A stretch of DNA of 12,926 bases from Candidatus Iainarchaeum sp. (GTDB taxonomy: Archaea > Iainarchaeota > Iainarchaeia > Iainarchaeales > DTGL01). The translations under genes and the position numbers were made by a program. Below are positions 1 to 5,935 of the stretch, in pieces. The notes under the pieces were generated by a model. The model did no database searches, was not told the origin of the DNA, and was given only the letters and a program-made list of their open reading frames with translations. Positions within the stretch are counted from its first letter, which is position 1. The number at the start of each line of letters is the position of its first letter. The stretch spans positions 1-12,926 of the forward strand of contig JAGHBI010000049.1 of assembly GCA_021161055.1 (NCBI GenBank). The letters run 5' to 3'.

Positions 1-200
1 TAGTGGATGCGCGAAGCGTTCTTATCGAAAGCCCTGAATGGCTCGTGGAATTTATAAAACAGGCTGAAGAGCTTTTGAATTGTAAAGCGCTTGCGATCTG
101 CCCAAATGCTGAATTGGAGTATCTGCCAAGAACGATTGCTGATAAAAAAATTGAGGCAATCGGCAATGCAATAAAAGCATTGGGTGCTTGCTATGAATAA
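1..200 (+). CDS. MetE-family (COG0620) paralogue, C-terminal end only
   Basis: This is the 3' end of a gene whose 5' part lies before the window; the frame is open to the left edge, so the in-frame GTG at base 3 is probably not its start. The visible ~65 residues end in a CPNAELEYLPRTIADKKIEA segment. It resembles the last strand and helix of the MetE/core methionine synthase barrel (pattern: small residue-Pro-D/N-x-G/E-L, then Pro-R, then A-x-K-L). The next gene is also a MetE-family protein and overlaps this one by 8 bases. Archaea commonly carry two adjacent COG0620 genes corresponding to the two halves of bacterial MetE, and I infer the same here. The zinc-ligand region lies outside the window, so I cannot say whether this copy is catalytic or only a partner of the downstream protein. 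Confidence 0.6.
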   Translation, partial: VDARSVLIESPEWLVEFIKQAEELLNCKALAICPNAELEYLPRTIADKKIEAIGNAIKALGACYE

Positions 201-1323
201 GTTGTTTTTAGCACAGGAGATCGGAAGCTTGGCAAAACCAAACTGGCGTGTGAAACCATTTCGTGGAATGCCCATAACCAGAGAGGATATTGCTGAAATG
301 AAACATTGGGCGAAGCTGCTCGAAATAGAGCATGCGGAACTTGAAAAGTTGCTTGAAAAGAAAGAGCTGAGCGGTGAGGAAAAGTCTAAGCTCAAGGATT
401 ATGCGTCGCTTTTTGCCCTGCGATTCTTTGAAAAAGCCGGTTTAGATATAGTGTATGATGGCGAACAGAAGAGAAGTGAGATGTATCAGCATGCAGTAGA
501 TAATATAGCTGGTTTTGAATATGTTGGCTTGGTGAGAAGCTTCGATAATAAGTACTACAAAAAGGCATCGTGCAGGGCAAAACCAAAGCTGAAAATATTC
601 TACCACCTAGATGAATTCATATTTGTGAAAGCGCATGCAAAGCGCATTCCAAAGGTTCCAATTACAGGTGCATACACGCTAGCGGATTGGTCATTCAATG
701 AATTCTATCTGAAAAAATCGCGCAGCAAAACATCGGATCTGAAAAGAGCAAGCTACAATGCAAAGAGGGAGCTTACGCTTGAGCTTGCGAAGCAGATTAT
801 AAGGCCAAACATAAAAGCATTGGTAAATGCAGGCGCTACCTATATCCAAATAGATGAACCTGCAGCAACAACAAAGCCAAGCGAAGTACCTATAGTTGTG
901 GAAGCGTTTAATGAATCAGTAAAAGGGCTTAACGCGAAGTTTTCTTGCCACATATGCTTTAGCGACTACAGCAAGCTTTTTCCGCATGTACTCGAAATGA
1001 ATTGCGAGCAGCTTGCGTTGGAGTTTGCAAATAAATGCAAGCATGGATTTGAAGGTTATGAAATACTCAAGCTATTCAATGAATACGGCTATGATAAAGA
1101 GATTGGTTTGGGCGTACTCGATGTTCATAGCGATGCTATTGAAAGTGTTGCAACAATAAAGGCGCGCATAGAGTATGCAACAAAGCTTATGGGTGATGCG
1201 AAGAACATATATGTGAATCCCGACTGTGGCTTGCGCACAAGAAGCTGGGGTGTTGCTTTTAAAAAGCTCAAAAATATGGTTGAAGCTTGCAGGCTTGCGA
1301 GAAGGGAGTTTGGTGAGGAATGA
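193..1323 (+). CDS. metE: Core methionine synthase (MetE catalytic domain)
   Basis: Zinc-dependent, cobalamin-independent methyltransferase that makes methionine from homocysteine. The protein (376 aa from ATG 193) corresponds only to the C-terminal catalytic barrel of the ~750-aa bacterial MetE. The four zinc ligands can be placed: His253 and Cys255 (motif CHICFSDY), Glu277 (LALEF) and Cys345 (NPDCGLRTR). The His-Cys-Glu spacing equals that of E. coli MetE. The barrel signature YIQIDEPA is near residue 217. I chose ATG 193 over an in-frame GTG at 184 because MNKLFLAQEIGS fits the family N-terminus; either start overlaps the preceding gene's stop. It ends in an ATGA overlap with metF, so the three genes form one translationally coupled operon. 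The methyl donor of stand-alone archaeal MetE proteins varies (methylcobalamin, corrinoid proteins, methyl-folates). The metF neighbour argues for a folate-derived methyl here, by inference. Confidence 0.88.
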   Translation: MNKLFLAQEIGSLAKPNWRVKPFRGMPITREDIAEMKHWAKLLEIEHAELEKLLEKKELSGEEKSKLKDYASLFALRFFEKAGLDIVYDGEQKRSEMYQHAVDNIAGFEYVGLVRSFDNKYYKKASCRAKPKLKIFYHLDEFIFVKAHAKRIPKVPITGAYTLADWSFNEFYLKKSRSKTSDLKRASYNAKRELTLELAKQIIRPNIKALVNAGATYIQIDEPAATTKPSEVPIVVEAFNESVKGLNAKFSCHICFSDYSKLFPHVLEMNCEQLALEFANKCKHGFEGYEILKLFNEYGYDKEIGLGVLDVHSDAIESVATIKARIEYATKLMGDAKNIYVNPDCGLRTRSWGVAFKKLKNMVEACRLARREFGEE

Positions 1324-2138
1324 GGCTATGTGATTTGAACACAAAGCACAAATTCTTGACAACAGAATTTAGCTTTGGCCTTGATATTGAGTTTGCAAAG
1401 GAGCTATTGCATCTAATCGATGCCATAACAGTGCCTGCGCTCAAAAAGAGTGCCAGAACGCAAGCAAACTTTGACCCAAAGAAGCATTGCATAGCGGATG
1501 CATACAAATTGAAGCGCGCACATATCGAACCTATTGTTACGGTAACCTGCAGGGATTTTAGCAAGCAGGATGAAAACATTCTAGCAGAACTTCTGAAAAA
1601 CGATATAAAAAACCTGCTTGTTCTTTATGGTGACAAGCACGAGGAACCTTACGAAACAACATATCACTTCGAGAATACACTTGCGCTTATAGAATGGATA
1701 AAAAAATCCAGCAAGCAATTTTGCTTTGCTGTTGCATGCGATCCCAATATAGAAAACATAGAAACACAGCTAGAATCGCTTGTAGCAAAAGAGCGCGCAG
1801 GCGCAAGCTTCACTATAACACAACCGATTTTCAACTTGAAAAACGCAAAAAAGTTGTTTTGCAGGCTTGCGGAAGAAGCGCCTAAATTAAGAATTATTGC
1901 TGGAATTGCAATGCCGCATACCGAAGCACAACTGAATTTCTTGAAACAAAAACTTTCGATAATGATTCCAGAAGATGTCGAAAAGAAACTATTGCATGCG
2001 GAACAAGCAAAGGAGTTTGCTCTGGAAACCGCAGCACAGCTTGAAGAATATGTGCATGGTTTTCATGTGTTTCCAATAGGAAAGAAAGAGCTTGTCGCAG
2101 ATGTTATAAATGTGCTAGCAAGAAATCAGCAGCATTAA
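1320..2138 (+). CDS. metF: Methylenetetrahydrofolate reductase
   Basis: FAD-dependent TIM-barrel enzyme that reduces 5,10-methylene-tetrahydrofolate to 5-methyl-tetrahydrofolate, the methyl source for methionine synthesis. The protein has 272 aa, close to the usual ~290 of bacterial MetF. Visible signatures are TTEFSFG with Glu16 at the position of the catalytic Glu in the family's N-terminal E-F/Y-F motif, TVTCRD at residues 74-79, AGASFTITQPIF (the GAxFxxTQ strand) in the middle, and HVFPIGKKELV close to the C-terminus in the place of the family's H-x-Y/F-x-x-N. The ATG overlaps the TGA of the upstream core MetE gene (ATGA), which ties the two steps together. Most methanogens use methanopterin and the unrelated F420-dependent Mer, so this gene suggests that the organism uses a folate-type C1 carrier. 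No partner subunit gene is adjacent. Confidence 0.88.
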   Translation: MRLCDLNTKHKFLTTEFSFGLDIEFAKELLHLIDAITVPALKKSARTQANFDPKKHCIADAYKLKRAHIEPIVTVTCRDFSKQDENILAELLKNDIKNLLVLYGDKHEEPYETTYHFENTLALIEWIKKSSKQFCFAVACDPNIENIETQLESLVAKERAGASFTITQPIFNLKNAKKLFCRLAEEAPKLRIIAGIAMPHTEAQLNFLKQKLSIMIPEDVEKKLLHAEQAKEFALETAAQLEEYVHGFHVFPIGKKELVADVINVLARNQQH

Positions 2139-2210
2139 TCATTTTTTAAACCTTTTAAGGTGCAGCTTCATATGCCTTAAAACTTTAACTGCGTTTAGCC
2201 TGGTATTTCT

Positions 2211-2294
2211 ATGATTGACCGCTTGCTGGTTAGGAAGTTTCTTGGGTGGTTTTTTCCACGTGGCATACGTAATCCCCCGATATTTTACCTTTAA
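2211..2294 (+). CDS. Possible 27-residue basic/aromatic small protein
   Basis: ATG 2211 opens a frame that runs to TAA 2292-2294 and encodes a peptide beginning MIDRLLVRKFLGWFFPRG. The peptide is amphipathic, with Arg/Lys alternating with Leu/Phe/Trp, and it contains two Pro-rich turns. It is the only frame filling this part of the gap. No Shine-Dalgarno sequence precedes it. An AT-rich stretch (AAAACTTTAA, 2178-2187) about 25-30 bases upstream could serve as a TATA box for a leaderless message. I do not recognise it. At this length a chance frame is quite possible, and the GTGG/CCAC hairpin inside it would equally fit a non-coding RNA or regulatory element. Confidence 0.2.
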   Translation: MIDRLLVRKFLGWFFPRGIRNPPIFYL

Positions 2295-2339
2295 AATGCT
2301 CTCAAAAAGAACTGTGGCGATTCCTTTAAATTATAATTC

Positions 2340-2406
2340 TTATAAAAGATATTTACTTTTTAATAATTTTGTGGTTTGATTTTGATACTTCTCTTAGCGA
2401 GGTGAT
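2340..2406 (+). promoter_or_regulatory. TATA box and strong SD for the histone-like gene
   Basis: TTATAAAAG at 2340-2348 is a good archaeal TATA box and would place the transcript start near 2370. GAGGTGAT at 2399-2406 is a near-complete match to the archaeal anti-Shine-Dalgarno sequence. It sits four bases before TTG 2411, and this decides the start codon of the next gene. Confidence 0.55.
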
Positions 2407-2410
2407 AGTT

Positions 2411-2806
2411 TTGGCTAAAAGCGCTAAATCGAAGAAAGTGAAGAAAAAAGAGGTTAGTGAAAAGGTTGAAAAAGAGGTATTGCCATTTCCAAACTCTGTT
2501 GTGGTTAGGCATATGCGCGAGCATCTGGACCCTGGCAAACAGATAAAGAAACGTGTGAAGATTGAGATGAATAAATGGCTTGGAGATATGCTCGCAAAGG
2601 TAACTGAAGAGATGAATAAATTGCCATACAGGTATGTTGATTATGCAATGTTTAAGGATGCTGTAGCAAAGTATACGAAGCTTGAAGAAATTGCTGAAGA
2701 GCGGGAGCGCTTGCTTAAGTACATAGACAAACTTAAATCCGATTGTGAGTTCATGGAAAAGGAGATAAAGCGCAAGTACCAGGTTGAGGAAGAATTTGAA
2801 AGCTAA
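2411..2806 (+). CDS. Histone-fold-like protein with C-terminal coiled coil
   Basis: Small basic protein (131 aa), probably DNA-binding. I start it at TTG 2411 because GAGGTGAT lies four bases upstream; the frame is open further 5' but without a usable signal. Residues 1-22 form a Lys-rich tail (about nine Lys). From residue 24, LPFPNSVVVRHMREHL resembles helix 1 of archaeal histones (LPxAPVxRIIR). Residues 44-71 form a long helix 2, and a loop (PYRYVDY) leads to a short helix 3 around 78-90. The Thr and Asp of the usual loop-2 motif (RxTxxxxD) are replaced (Val, Phe), so this is at best a divergent fold. Residues 88-127 extend as a charged coiled coil (LEEIAEERERLLKYIDKLKS), absent from the ~67-aa canonical histones. 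Coiled-coil histone variants are described in prokaryotes; membership is inference. It converges directly on the kinase gene with no spacer. Confidence 0.58.
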   Translation: MAKSAKSKKVKKKEVSEKVEKEVLPFPNSVVVRHMREHLDPGKQIKKRVKIEMNKWLGDMLAKVTEEMNKLPYRYVDYAMFKDAVAKYTKLEEIAEERERLLKYIDKLKSDCEFMEKEIKRKYQVEEEFES

Positions 2807-3391
2807 CTAGTTCTTCCCAAAAAGAAGCTCTCGCACGCGCGAAGCGATCCTTGAATTCTTATTTATCAGCAGGTATGCGAAAAGCTTTGCAAAATTATGC
2901 GCCTTTCTTTTCTGCGAAGCCTTTTCAAAATCGATAATAACCGGTTTGTTGTTTCTAACCAGGATGTTTACTCCGCGACCAGCGAGCTGTCCGTGGTCCA
3001 AGCCAGCTTTATCCATTGCAATCGCTTGCCAGAAAAGTTCCTTCAAAAATTCAAGGAGCTGTGCTCTGGTGATGTTGCTGAAAAGCCATTCGCCCAAGGG
3101 CATGCCATCTACAAATTCCATAAGCACTATTCTATTCTTGCTGTCGTATGTATATAGCTTTGGACCTATGCCAAGCGAATTGGCTTTTTTCAGGTTCAAA
3201 ACCTCCTTTTTGAGCATCTCTTTTCGCGTTGAGTCAGCACGCTCAAGCTTCAGAGCAAATCTTTTGCGCTTGCGCCTTACAAGAAAAACGAATGAGGAAT
3301 GGCCTAAGGCAAGCTGCCTTTCAAGCTTGAGCTTATGCTTTTTGAGAAAGCTTTCTAAGCGCTTCTTTTCACTCTCATAAATAGTGCGCAT
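2807..3391 (-). CDS. Predicted RIO-like Ser/Thr kinase (COG2112 type)
   Basis: Kinase-fold protein of ~194 aa (numbered here from the GTG one codon upstream of ATG 3391). A Gly-containing turn (LALGHSSFVFLV, 28-39) is followed by FALKLERAD with Lys49 as the likely ATP-binding Lys and Glu64 as its partner. IGPKLYTYD and IVLMEFVDG form the hinge region. The catalytic loop reads LDHGQLAGRGVN (132-143) and the metal motif is IIDFEKAS (Asp155). The loop has HGQL where RIO/Bud32 kinases have HGDL; I recall HGQL as typical of the archaeal COG2112 group. It is not Bud32, which would show HGDL/TTxN and usually neighbours Kae1. ATG 3391 overlaps the stop of the upstream maf gene (TGATG), so the two are one operon. 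The substrate is unknown. Confidence 0.75.
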   Translation of the reverse strand: MRTIYESEKKRLESFLKKHKLKLERQLALGHSSFVFLVRRKRKRFALKLERADSTRKEMLKKEVLNLKKANSLGIGPKLYTYDSKNRIVLMEFVDGMPLGEWLFSNITRAQLLEFLKELFWQAIAMDKAGLDHGQLAGRGVNILVRNNKPVIIDFEKASQKRKAHNFAKLFAYLLINKNSRIASRVRELLFGKN

Positions 3392-3969
3392 CACATCACT
3401 TTAAGCTTTTTAAGTATGGAAGTGAGCTCGCTCAGAGGTATGCCTGTATAGAAGAGCGCATCACCATCTATGTGCTTAGCAAACATTAGCACAGCGCTGC
3501 CATCAAAAGCACCGGAAAAGTTCAGCACGGGATAACGCTTTATATAATCCTTTATTTCCTTGCTGCTGAGCTTCTTGAATTGAACCTTGCACCTTTTAAG
3601 CCTGGAAAACATCCTGCCGGATTCGGAATCAATAACTGCCAAGCCAGCAACAATATCAACCCGCTGACCGGAGAATGTTTTTAACATTTCATAGGCCTCT
3701 TTCCTGCTTTTGGGTTTTTCGTAAATCTTACCCTTAAAAACCACAATGAGGTCGCAGGCAATAACCACAGCGTTCTTAACTCTGCTAGCAACATCCTTGG
3801 CTTTTAGCTGTGCGAGCTTCAATGCGCGTTTTTCTGGATTTCTCTCGCCAAAGGATTCCTCGTCTAGCTGCGAGGGAATCACTGCAAACTTCAAGCCGAG
3901 AAGCTTTAGCGCGTTTTTTCTCGATTCTGAGCGCGAAGCCAGTATTATTCTCTTCTTTTGCAAGGGCAT
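3391..3969 (-). CDS. maf: Maf-like nucleotide pyrophosphatase
   Basis: Member of the Maf/Ham1 fold, whose characterised members hydrolyse non-canonical or excess nucleoside triphosphates (dTTP/UTP, m7GTP) to monophosphates as house-cleaning enzymes. The ~192-aa length is typical. Visible motifs: IILASRSESRKNALKLLGL at the N-terminus (family: LASxSPRRxxLL), ACDLIVV with the catalytic-type Asp near residue 73 (family: GADTVV), and IYEKPKSRKEAYEMLKTFSG (family: KPxxxxxAxxxLxxLSG). It also has YIKRYPVLNFSGAF, in place of the usual Y-x-x-x-x-P-x-x-x-A-G-A-F/Y. The Thr after the catalytic Asp is Leu here and the first motif has SES rather than SPR, so substrate preference cannot be read off. An in-frame GTG directly precedes ATG 3969. 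It is the first gene of the maf-kinase operon. Confidence 0.78.
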   Translation of the reverse strand: MPLQKKRIILASRSESRKNALKLLGLKFAVIPSQLDEESFGERNPEKRALKLAQLKAKDVASRVKNAVVIACDLIVVFKGKIYEKPKSRKEAYEMLKTFSGQRVDIVAGLAVIDSESGRMFSRLKRCKVQFKKLSSKEIKDYIKRYPVLNFSGAFDGSAVLMFAKHIDGDALFYTGIPLSELTSILKKLKVM

Positions 3970-4089
3970 CACCTATTTTGGAGATGCCTGAAAATCGTTT
4001 TAAATGCATTTTTATAGCCAATATTAAAAATATATTCTAAAAATTATTTCTGTGGATAATTTAATGGTTTAGTTTCTGGAGGAAATAAA
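3970..4089. promoter_or_regulatory. Divergent promoter region between maf and metG
   Basis: For maf (minus strand), ATTTAAAA (complement of 3998-4005) lies about 30 bases before ATG 3969, and GGCTATAAA (complement of 4011-4019) about 45 bases before it; the nearer one fits a very short or leaderless transcript. For metG (+ strand), the AT-rich run around 4021-4047 contains several TATA-like stretches, none outstanding. GGAGG at 4078-4082 sits seven bases before GTG 4090 and fixes that start. Confidence 0.45.
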
Positions 4090-5781
4090 GTGGAACGCAG
4101 ATTAATAACAGCAGCACTGCCCTATATAAACAACATACCTCATTTAGGGCATATTGTGGGCTCGCATCTGCCAGCAGATATATTTGCAAGGTACTGCAGA
4201 TTGAAAGGCTATGATGTGCTATTTGTCGGCGGCTCTGATGAAAATGGCACGCCTTCAGAGCTTGCTGCAGAAAGCTTGGGTATTGAAATAGAAGTATTTC
4301 TTGATAAGATGTATCAGGAACATAAGAGGATCTATGAATGGTTCTGCATTTCCTATGATAATTTCTCCCGCACCTCTCGCGAGATACACCACAAAACAAC
4401 CCAGGAGTTTTTCAAAAAGGTCTATGAGAACGGCTTTATCACCAGAGGAAAATTGAAAACTTTTTATTGCGAAAAGGATAAGCGCTTCCTGCCTGATAGA
4501 TATGTTGAAGGTACATGCCCCAAATGCGGATATGAGCATGCAAACGCAGACCAATGCGAAAAATGCACCGCGTTACTTGATGCAGAACATCTTTTGAATC
4601 CAAGGTGCAAAATTTGCGGTGGCACGCCGGTGATAAAGGAATCCGAACACCTATTCCTGCGATTGGATAAACTTTCGGATAGGCTGGAGAAATGGCTTAA
4701 GCAAAACAAGCACTGGCGCCCACAGGTAACAAACCTGGCATTGGGCTGGATTAGAGAGGGTCTGAAGCCAAGATGCATTACTCGCGATTTAAAGCATGGC
4801 GTGCGTGTTCCGATAGAAGGCTTTGAGGATAAGGTTTTTTATGTATGGTTTGATGCACCTATTGGCTATATTTCCTCAACAAAAGAAAAAAGCAAGGATT
4901 GGGAAAAATACTGGAAGGATAAAAAAACAAAGATATACCATTTCTTAGGGAAAGATAATATTCCATTCCATACAATCTTCTGGCCAGCAATGCTAATGGC
5001 AAATGGCGAATTCAATCTGCCATACCAGGTTGTCGGGCTGCAGTATCTGAATTACGAGGGCGGAAAGTTTTCCAAGAGCCAGAAGCGCGGCGTTTTCTGC
5101 GAAAAGCTGCCGGAATCAGGCATAGATGCTGATGTTATGCGTGCATACCTCACCTTTTTGATACCTGAGATTGCGGACACAGAATTCAAGTGGAGTGATT
5201 TTCAGGCTAGGATCAATTCGGACATAATAGGGAATTATGGAAACTTCGTTAATAGAGTATTAAGCTTCATATATTGTAAACTTGGGAATAACATAGAAAG
5301 GCCAAAAGAATCCGAACTTACGCGCTCGGATAAAGAATTTATAAGGGTTATAAAAGAGAAAGTGGAAAGAATCGGGGATCTTCTGGAAAGCATACAGCTC
5401 AGAAATGCCTTCAGGGAGATACTTGCGCTTGCAACCGCTGGCAATAAATACTTCAATGAGAATGAGCCCTGGCACCTGATAAAAAAGGATATTAAAAGAG
5501 CCAACAATGTGCTCTATTTGTGCGCCAATTTATGCAGAACTCTAAGCATTGTTTCTGAGCCTTATTTGCCAAATACTGCCCAGAAGATCTGGAAACAGCT
5601 GAATTTGGAAGGGAGCGTTAATGAACCAGGCATATGGGATTCAGCAGCAGAAATAGCACTGCCCGAGACCCATAGCGTAAACAAGCCATCCATATTATTC
5701 CATAAATTAACTGACGCGCGCATAGAGGAGCTCAAAAAAACGGTTTCAGATGCTAAAGAGCTCAAAAGTTATTTTGAGTGA
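4090..5781 (+). CDS. metG: Methionyl-tRNA synthetase (archaeal type)
   Basis: Class I aminoacyl-tRNA synthetase that charges tRNA-Met for initiation and elongation. The protein (563 aa) starts at GTG 4090 behind GGAGG. The catalytic Rossmann fold shows ALPYINNIPHLGH with HLGH at residues 18-21 (HIGH motif), SDENGTPSE, and FYVWFDAPIGYISS. The KFSKS loop (326-330) is the archaeal/eukaryal version of KMSKS. The connective insert has three CxxC pairs (Cys143/146, 156/159, 173/176), as in archaeal enzymes that bind zinc there. The C-terminal helices (from about 370) form the anticodon-binding domain, with the NEPWHLIKKD signature. The protein stops after that domain and lacks the EMAPII-like tRNA-binding extension of longer MetRSs, which is common in archaea. 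It is monocistronic, flanked by its own promoter and a hairpin. Confidence 0.95.
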   Translation: MERRLITAALPYINNIPHLGHIVGSHLPADIFARYCRLKGYDVLFVGGSDENGTPSELAAESLGIEIEVFLDKMYQEHKRIYEWFCISYDNFSRTSREIHHKTTQEFFKKVYENGFITRGKLKTFYCEKDKRFLPDRYVEGTCPKCGYEHANADQCEKCTALLDAEHLLNPRCKICGGTPVIKESEHLFLRLDKLSDRLEKWLKQNKHWRPQVTNLALGWIREGLKPRCITRDLKHGVRVPIEGFEDKVFYVWFDAPIGYISSTKEKSKDWEKYWKDKKTKIYHFLGKDNIPFHTIFWPAMLMANGEFNLPYQVVGLQYLNYEGGKFSKSQKRGVFCEKLPESGIDADVMRAYLTFLIPEIADTEFKWSDFQARINSDIIGNYGNFVNRVLSFIYCKLGNNIERPKESELTRSDKEFIRVIKEKVERIGDLLESIQLRNAFREILALATAGNKYFNENEPWHLIKKDIKRANNVLYLCANLCRTLSIVSEPYLPNTAQKIWKQLNLEGSVNEPGIWDSAAEIALPETHSVNKPSILFHKLTDARIEELKKTVSDAKELKSYFE

Positions 5782-5784
5782 AAG

Positions 5785-5844
5785 TGCGATTGCCTTTCAC
5801 CGCTCGGTGATAGCGCAGAATGAAGCATTAATTTTTAAACCTTT
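5785..5844 (+). terminator. Hairpin and T-tract after metG
   Basis: TCACC and GGTGA (5797-5801, 5806-5810) form a five-base stem around GCTC. TGCG and CGCA (5785-5788, 5814-5817) can close an outer stem. The T-rich run TTTTTAAACCTTT (5832-5844) follows. In archaea the U-rich tract is the main termination signal, so this is a plausible end for the metG transcript; the hairpin could also be incidental. Confidence 0.4.
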
Positions 5845-5859
5845 CAGGCATTCTTATTC

Positions 5860-5931
5860 TTTATAATATAATATACTTATTTTGCACCGTGTGAAAAATG
5901 CTATGTATAGAAAATACTTATATGGAGGTGA
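5860..5931 (+). promoter_or_regulatory. Thermosome promoter and SD
   Basis: The AT-rich run TTTATAATATA near 5860-5870 is the best TATA candidate and would start transcription near 5890, giving a leader of about 45 bases. GGAGGTGA at 5924-5931 is a near-perfect Shine-Dalgarno sequence four bases before ATG 5936, and it overrules an in-frame TTG at 5882. Confidence 0.55.
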
Positions 5932-5935
5932 AAAA

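Larger units (their letters stand above)
2139..2410. other. 272-bp intergenic region after metF
   Basis: No long reading frame occupies this gap. It begins with a T-rich stretch and the small palindrome CCTTTTAAGG (2151-2160), a plausible U-rich termination zone for the metE-metF operon. It then holds a possible 28-codon frame (2211-2294, listed separately). Inside that frame are the GTGG/CCAC arms at 2246-2249 and 2256-2259 and the palindrome CCACGTGG (2256-2263). It ends with the promoter and leader of the histone-like gene. I looked for a tRNA or box C/D motifs and saw none. Confidence 0.6.

Noticed and set aside
2139..2410. A tRNA or box C/D RNA in the metF-histone gap
   Set aside because: No GTTCGAAT-type T-arm, no paired acceptor arms and no proper RTGATGA/CTGA box pair could be found.
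2946..3380. 144-codon + strand frame opposite the kinase gene
   Set aside because: The minus-strand frame has clear kinase motifs; the opposite frame is Ser/Phe/Leu-rich low-complexity shadow sequence.
2807..3391. Bud32 (Kae1-associated kinase) as the identity of the RIO-like kinase
   Set aside because: The catalytic loop is HGQL with a distant Asn, not the HGDL/TTSN form of Bud32, and no kae1 is adjacent; the GPKL and IIDFEKAS segments fit the COG2112 group better.
4090..5781. Truncation of MetRS because the C-terminal tRNA-binding domain is missing
   Set aside because: Many archaeal MetRSs lack that domain; the catalytic and anticodon-binding parts are complete and the stop is followed by a terminator-like region.
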